Positions 4,690-6,140 of a DNA stretch of 6,140 nt are shown here, piece by piece. The position numbers and the translations under genes are program-made. Within the stretch, counting starts at the first letter, position 1. Every line of letters begins with the position of its first letter. Source of the stretch: RYN-433 sp036558265. Its GTDB lineage: Bacteria > Planctomycetota > Phycisphaerae > Tepidisphaerales > Tepidisphaeraceae. The notes beneath the pieces were generated by a model, which saw nothing but the letters and a program-made list of their open reading frames with translations, was not told the origin of the DNA and did not search any database. The stretch lies in the NCBI GenBank assembly GCA_036558265.1, contig DATBFY010000399.1, positions 1-6,140 of the forward strand, in the 5' to 3' direction.

Positions 4690-5246
4690 GGCGCCTCCTC
4701 CGTATCCTGCTGAACGCCGCAACGGTGCTGTCGCTGGTGTTATGCGTAGCGACGTCGCGGAGCTACCGGAGGGCGGATGAGTGGTACGTCGCCCGGAACA
4801 GGCCCGCAAAAGGGGAGTGCCTTGGTATGGACGTCGTCATGACCGAACGCGGGAGGCTGATCTTCCAATCCGTTCGACTGGACGAACCGGGCGGTGCCTC
4901 CGACGACGCGAAGCCTTATGAGTTCGGCCACCAATCGGCTCCAGCCTCCACGGTGGACGAGAGGGGCGACCCCGCCGGCGTCAAGACGTGGGCGGGCTTC
5001 GCGTGGGGCGAGTACCCCGAGACCTTCGGGCACGGAATGCCCGCCACAGTCCAGGTCATCGCCGTCCCCTTGGCCTGCCTAGCGGTCGGCCTCGCAACGC
5101 CCGCACTTCTGCGGGTACGTGCATGGCGGAAACGACGTGTACGAGGGCTCGCCGGCCACTGCCCCGGCTGCGGGTACGACCTGCGGGCCACGCCGGATCG
5201 ATGCCCGGAATGCGGCACCGCGCCCGCCGCTCAGACATTGGCGTGA
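4686..5246 (+). CDS. Membrane protein with C-terminal zinc ribbon (second of tandem pair)
   Basis: This encodes 186 residues with the same plan as its upstream neighbour. The basic start MRRLLRILL leads into a membrane segment (about 5-22). A soluble region (about 24-120) begins SYRRADEW, a phrase often seen after the first membrane segment in this planctomycete group, and includes GRLIF at 56-60. A second membrane segment (about 122-142) and a very basic linker (RVRAWRKRRVR) precede a zinc ribbon with Cys159, Cys162, Cys173 and Cys176 (GYDLRATPDR between the pairs). The start ATG overlaps the upstream stop as ATGA, with GAAGG just before it, so translation is probably coupled. The frame is open further upstream to 4578, but that part runs antiparallel to sense of the first gene's ribbon and is rejected. 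The middle regions of the two proteins are clearly diverged. Function is unknown. Confidence 0.8.
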   Translation: MRRLLRILLNAATVLSLVLCVATSRSYRRADEWYVARNRPAKGECLGMDVVMTERGRLIFQSVRLDEPGGASDDAKPYEFGHQSAPASTVDERGDPAGVKTWAGFAWGEYPETFGHGMPATVQVIAVPLACLAVGLATPALLRVRAWRKRRVRGLAGHCPGCGYDLRATPDRCPECGTAPAAQTLA

Positions 5247-5261
5247 TCGTGCCACCCCACC

Positions 5262-5298
5262 CGCGCCGCTCGCCGCCGGCGTGTTCTTTGTTTCTCTG
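5262..5298 (+). terminator. Probable terminator after the zinc-ribbon pair
   Basis: A GC-rich stem (CGCGCCG, 5262-5268, with CGGCGTG, 5277-5283, one G-T wobble) with an 8-nt loop is followed at once by TTCTTTGTTTCTC. This is the most terminator-like structure in the window. It lies 16 nt after the stop, between convergent genes. Confidence 0.45.
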
Positions 5299-5432
5299 CT
5301 GCTTTGCTTCTTTGCGTCACCGCGACAAACGCTCGGCAGGCAGGTGGGACGCACGTCAGCACAGGAGTACCCGCCGCTTGCAACCGACAACTAGCGACTG
5401 GCGCTCTGCCGCGGCGTGGAGGAGGCGGCGCG

Positions 5433-6140
5433 CTAACCTGCGGTGGTTTCGCCGCCCATTTCTTCGAGCACGATGCCGGTGATGTAGCTTGAGTCCGCGT
5501 CGCTGGCGAGGAAGACGTAGGCGGGGGCGATCTCTTCGGGTTGGGCGGCGCGGCCAATGGGCGTGTCGCTGCCGAATTTGGCGACCTTGTCGGGCGTCAT
5601 GCCCTGATCGGCAGGGTTGAGCGGTGTCCAGACCGGCCCGGGGGCGACGGCGTTCACGCGGATTCCCTTCTCGATCAGTTGCTGCGCGAGCGCCTTGGTG
5701 AAGGCGTCGATCGCGCCCTTGGTGGCCGAGTAGTCGGGCAACTGCTTGTTGCCGATCAGGCCGGTCTCGCTGCTGGTGGCGATGATCGCGCTGCCGGGTT
5801 TCATGAGAGGGACGGCGGCCTTGGCGAGGCGGAAGTAGGCGTAAACGTTGGTCTTGAAGGTGGTGTCGAACTCGTCCTCGCTGACCTCTTGGATCGACTC
5901 CTTGCGGTTCTGATGGGCGGCGTTGGAGACCAGGATGTCGAGCTTGCCGAGTTCACGCACGGTACGGTTGACGCACTGCTTGCAGAAGGCTGGATCGGTC
6001 AGGTCGCCGGGGATCAGCAGACAGCGTCGGCCCTCGTTCTCCACGGCGCGCTGGGTCTGCTGGGCGTCGGTGAGCTCGGCGGGGAGGAAGACGATGGCGA
6101 CGTCGGCGCGTTCGCGGGCGTAAAGCACGGCGACGGCGCG
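5433..6140 (-). CDS. Short-chain dehydrogenase/reductase, YghA-like (N-terminus beyond right edge)
   Basis: The frame is open to the window edge and gives 235 residues. It is a classical Rossmann-fold NAD(P)-dependent oxidoreductase. Visible motifs, counted from the edge, are RAVAVLYARE (the helix that follows the glycine-rich TGxxxGIG loop, which lies outside), GDLTD near 45-49, LDILVSNAAHQ near 67-77 (the NNAG position, here SNAA), Asn98, catalytic Ser124, Tyr137 and Lys141 in YSATK, VNAVAPGPVWTPL and a YITG C-terminal motif. These phrases fit the YghA / general stress protein 39 branch, whose complete members are about 290 residues, so some 50-60 are missing. The apparent GTG start at 6128 is only an internal Val codon. 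Substrate cannot be deduced; related proteins reduce sugars, aldehydes or ketones. The usual VNGG near the C-terminus reads EMGG. Confidence 0.9.
   Translation of the reverse strand, partial: RAVAVLYARERADVAIVFLPAELTDAQQTQRAVENEGRRCLLIPGDLTDPAFCKQCVNRTVRELGKLDILVSNAAHQNRKESIQEVSEDEFDTTFKTNVYAYFRLAKAAVPLMKPGSAIIATSSETGLIGNKQLPDYSATKGAIDAFTKALAQQLIEKGIRVNAVAPGPVWTPLNPADQGMTPDKVAKFGSDTPIGRAAQPEEIAPAYVFLASDADSSYITGIVLEEMGGETTAG

Noticed and set aside
5433..6128. Complete dehydrogenase gene starting at the GTG at 6128
   Set aside because: The frame stays open to the edge and reads RAVAV, the helix that follows the glycine-rich nucleotide-binding loop. The true start must lie outside.
1..6140. tRNA, rRNA or known riboswitch
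   Set aside because: No cloverleaf, conserved rRNA segment or riboswitch core was recognised by eye on either strand. A covariance-model scan was not possible.

Overview
The window looks like chromosomal DNA from a high-GC member of the Planctomycetota, most likely class Phycisphaerae. The main reason is that two adjacent membrane proteins end in the zinc-ribbon signature CPxCGYDLxATPxxCPECG, which is typical of that lineage. Weak or missing Shine-Dalgarno sequences on several genes agree with this. The assignment is by motif recognition only.

Layout. At the left edge (1-163, minus strand) lies the N-terminus of a protein with a degenerate FHA domain. Divergent from it, a small predicted lipoprotein (283-510) is followed after 13 nt by an AspT/YidE-type permease (524-2221) with two central RCK_C domains and a clear internal duplication. 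A 421-nt intergenic region follows, holding the first copy of a structured repeat of about 270 nt. Next come an unrecognised single-pass membrane protein (2643-3140), a second diverged copy of the same repeat in the same orientation, a G-quadruplex motif (3438-3459), and a short McsA-like double-CxxC protein (3615-3866) whose stop codon lies inside a small terminator-like hairpin. After a doubtful small ORF (3881-4090) come two tandem membrane proteins with C-terminal zinc ribbons (4087-4689 and 4686-5246), linked by 4-nt start/stop overlaps. Converging on them is a short-chain dehydrogenase/reductase (5433 to the right edge, minus strand) that has lost its N-terminus to the window edge.

No single pathway is evident. 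The genes look like several short transcription units: lipoprotein plus permease, the orphan membrane protein, the McsA-like protein, and the zinc-ribbon pair. I see no transposase, integrase, CRISPR array, tRNA or rRNA.

The least explained part is the repeat pair. It has an almost identical 87-nt head, a long imperfect hairpin, a second perfect hairpin whose loop varies between copies, and a third strand that could compete for pairing. Indels that change the reading frame argue that it is not protein-coding. It is best viewed as a dispersed, non-coding structured element, either a miniature mobile element or an RNA-level 3' element.
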